Assembly (NCBI GenBank): GCA_947365965.1
Contig: CANAZG010000002.1
Coordinates: forward strand, 1-64,000
Source of the DNA: an uncultured Clostridia bacterium
GTDB taxonomy: Bacteria; Bacillota; Clostridia; Oscillospirales; Oscillospiraceae
Length of the DNA: 64,000 bases
Direction of reading: 5' to 3'
Shown: positions 63,288-64,000 of the stretch, in pieces
Position numbering within the stretch: the stretch's first letter is position 1
Layout: each line of letters starts with the position of its first letter
Program-made: the position numbers and the translations under genes
The notes under the pieces: model-generated
Seen by the model: the letters and a program-made list of their open reading frames with translations, nothing else
What the model was told of the DNA's origin: nothing
Database searches by the model: none

Positions 63288-64000
63288 TTACAGCACCTTC
63301 TTGGCCAGGGCCTTGCCCACAGACTGGCGGCACTGCTCCGCCCCCTCGGGGTCCCGGCGGGAGAACTCGGTGAGCAGCACGTCCACCACGTAGAGCTGAG
63401 CCACCAGGGCGGCGGTGGAGCCGAAGCGCAGGGGCTGCTCGTTGGGCCCGCACAGCAGGAGGGCGTCGGCGTAGGCGCTGGCCGGGGAGTTGAGGAAACG
63501 GGTGACCAGGATGAGCCGCGCGCCCCGGCGGCGGATGATCTCCGCCGCCTCCAGCACCTCGTGGGTGGCGCCGGAGTAGGAGAAGTAGAGGACCACGTCC
63601 TCCGGCGAGAGGGTGGAGAGGGCCACGGTCTGGAGGTGGGCGTCCTGGATGGTCTTAAACTTGGGGGAGGTGGTGGAGAACTGGGCCCAGGCGGCCAGGG
63701 ACACCACGGAGTGGTTCCCCTGCCCCAGACACAGCACCTGCCGGGCGGCCAGCAGCAGGTCCACGGCCTGGGTCACCGCAGGCTCGGCCAGCATGTGGTA
63801 GGCTTTGCCCAGGGTGTCCTGGGCGGAGCGGAGGACCTTGCTCATCACCGCGCTGGTGGAGTCGTCGGGGAGGACCTCCCCGGCGGCGCGCTGCTCCATG
63901 TCCGGGGCGGCCAGCAGGGAGGCCCGGGCCAGCTCCAGCTTGAAGTCGTTGAACCCTGCCAGCTTCAGCTTGCGGCAGAAGACGGAGATCGTGGACACCG
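63288..64000 (-). CDS. MurR/RpiR-family transcriptional regulator (N-terminus beyond window edge)
   Basis: VSTISVFCRKLKLAGFNDFKLELARASLL HTH end plus SIS domain (VLCLGQGNHSVVSLAAWAQFS..DVVLYFSYSGATHEVLEAAEIIRRRGARLILVT). Confidence 0.9.
   Translation of the reverse strand, partial: VSTISVFCRKLKLAGFNDFKLELARASLLAAPDMEQRAAGEVLPDDSTSAVMSKVLRSAQDTLGKAYHMLAEPAVTQAVDLLLAARQVLCLGQGNHSVVSLAAWAQFSTTSPKFKTIQDAHLQTVALSTLSPEDVVLYFSYSGATHEVLEAAEIIRRRGARLILVTRFLNSPASAYADALLLCGPNEQPLRFGSTAALVAQLYVVDVLLTEFSRRDPEGAEQCRQSVGKALAKKVL

Noticed and set aside
1-64000. CRISPR array, prophage, integrase/transposase or restriction system
   Set aside because: No regularly spaced direct repeats, no cas, integrase, transposase or methyltransferase motifs recognised on either strand.

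Overview
64 kb of high-GC chromosome, probably from an uncultured or gut Oscillospiraceae-type Clostridia (inferred from gene content: spore genes yqfC/yqfD/ylbJ-like, SCIFF/ScfB, mreCD, ftsH-hpt-tilS, gdpP-rplI-dnaB, phoH-ybeY-era-yqzL-recO). Most of the window is conserved housekeeping sequence, and most long ORFs in the track are antisense artefacts of high GC. The observations most worth following are: (1) an 878-aa Tet(M)/EF-G-like ribosomal-protection GTPase fused to a C-terminal YacP/Rae1-type NYN ribonuclease domain (54244-56880); (2) a dispersed family of intergenic hairpin elements (consensus about CCTCTAAAGTT(TTT)CTTTTTG-[hairpin]) whose stem bases covary between copies, so the structure appears to be conserved; (3) two AT-richer accessory genes (an XRE regulator and a CPBP protease) each bracketed by inverted copies of that element, resembling small cassettes; (4) a six-hairpin intergenic block bounded by identical 30-bp hairpins (56886-57150). 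Several real small genes are absent from the ORF track: scfA (SCIFF precursor), yqzL, a 57-aa glycine/alanine-rich protein, and the edge-truncated glycerophosphodiesterase. No CRISPR array, rRNA, prophage or transposase was recognised. All calls come from reading the sequence and recalled family knowledge; no searches were run.
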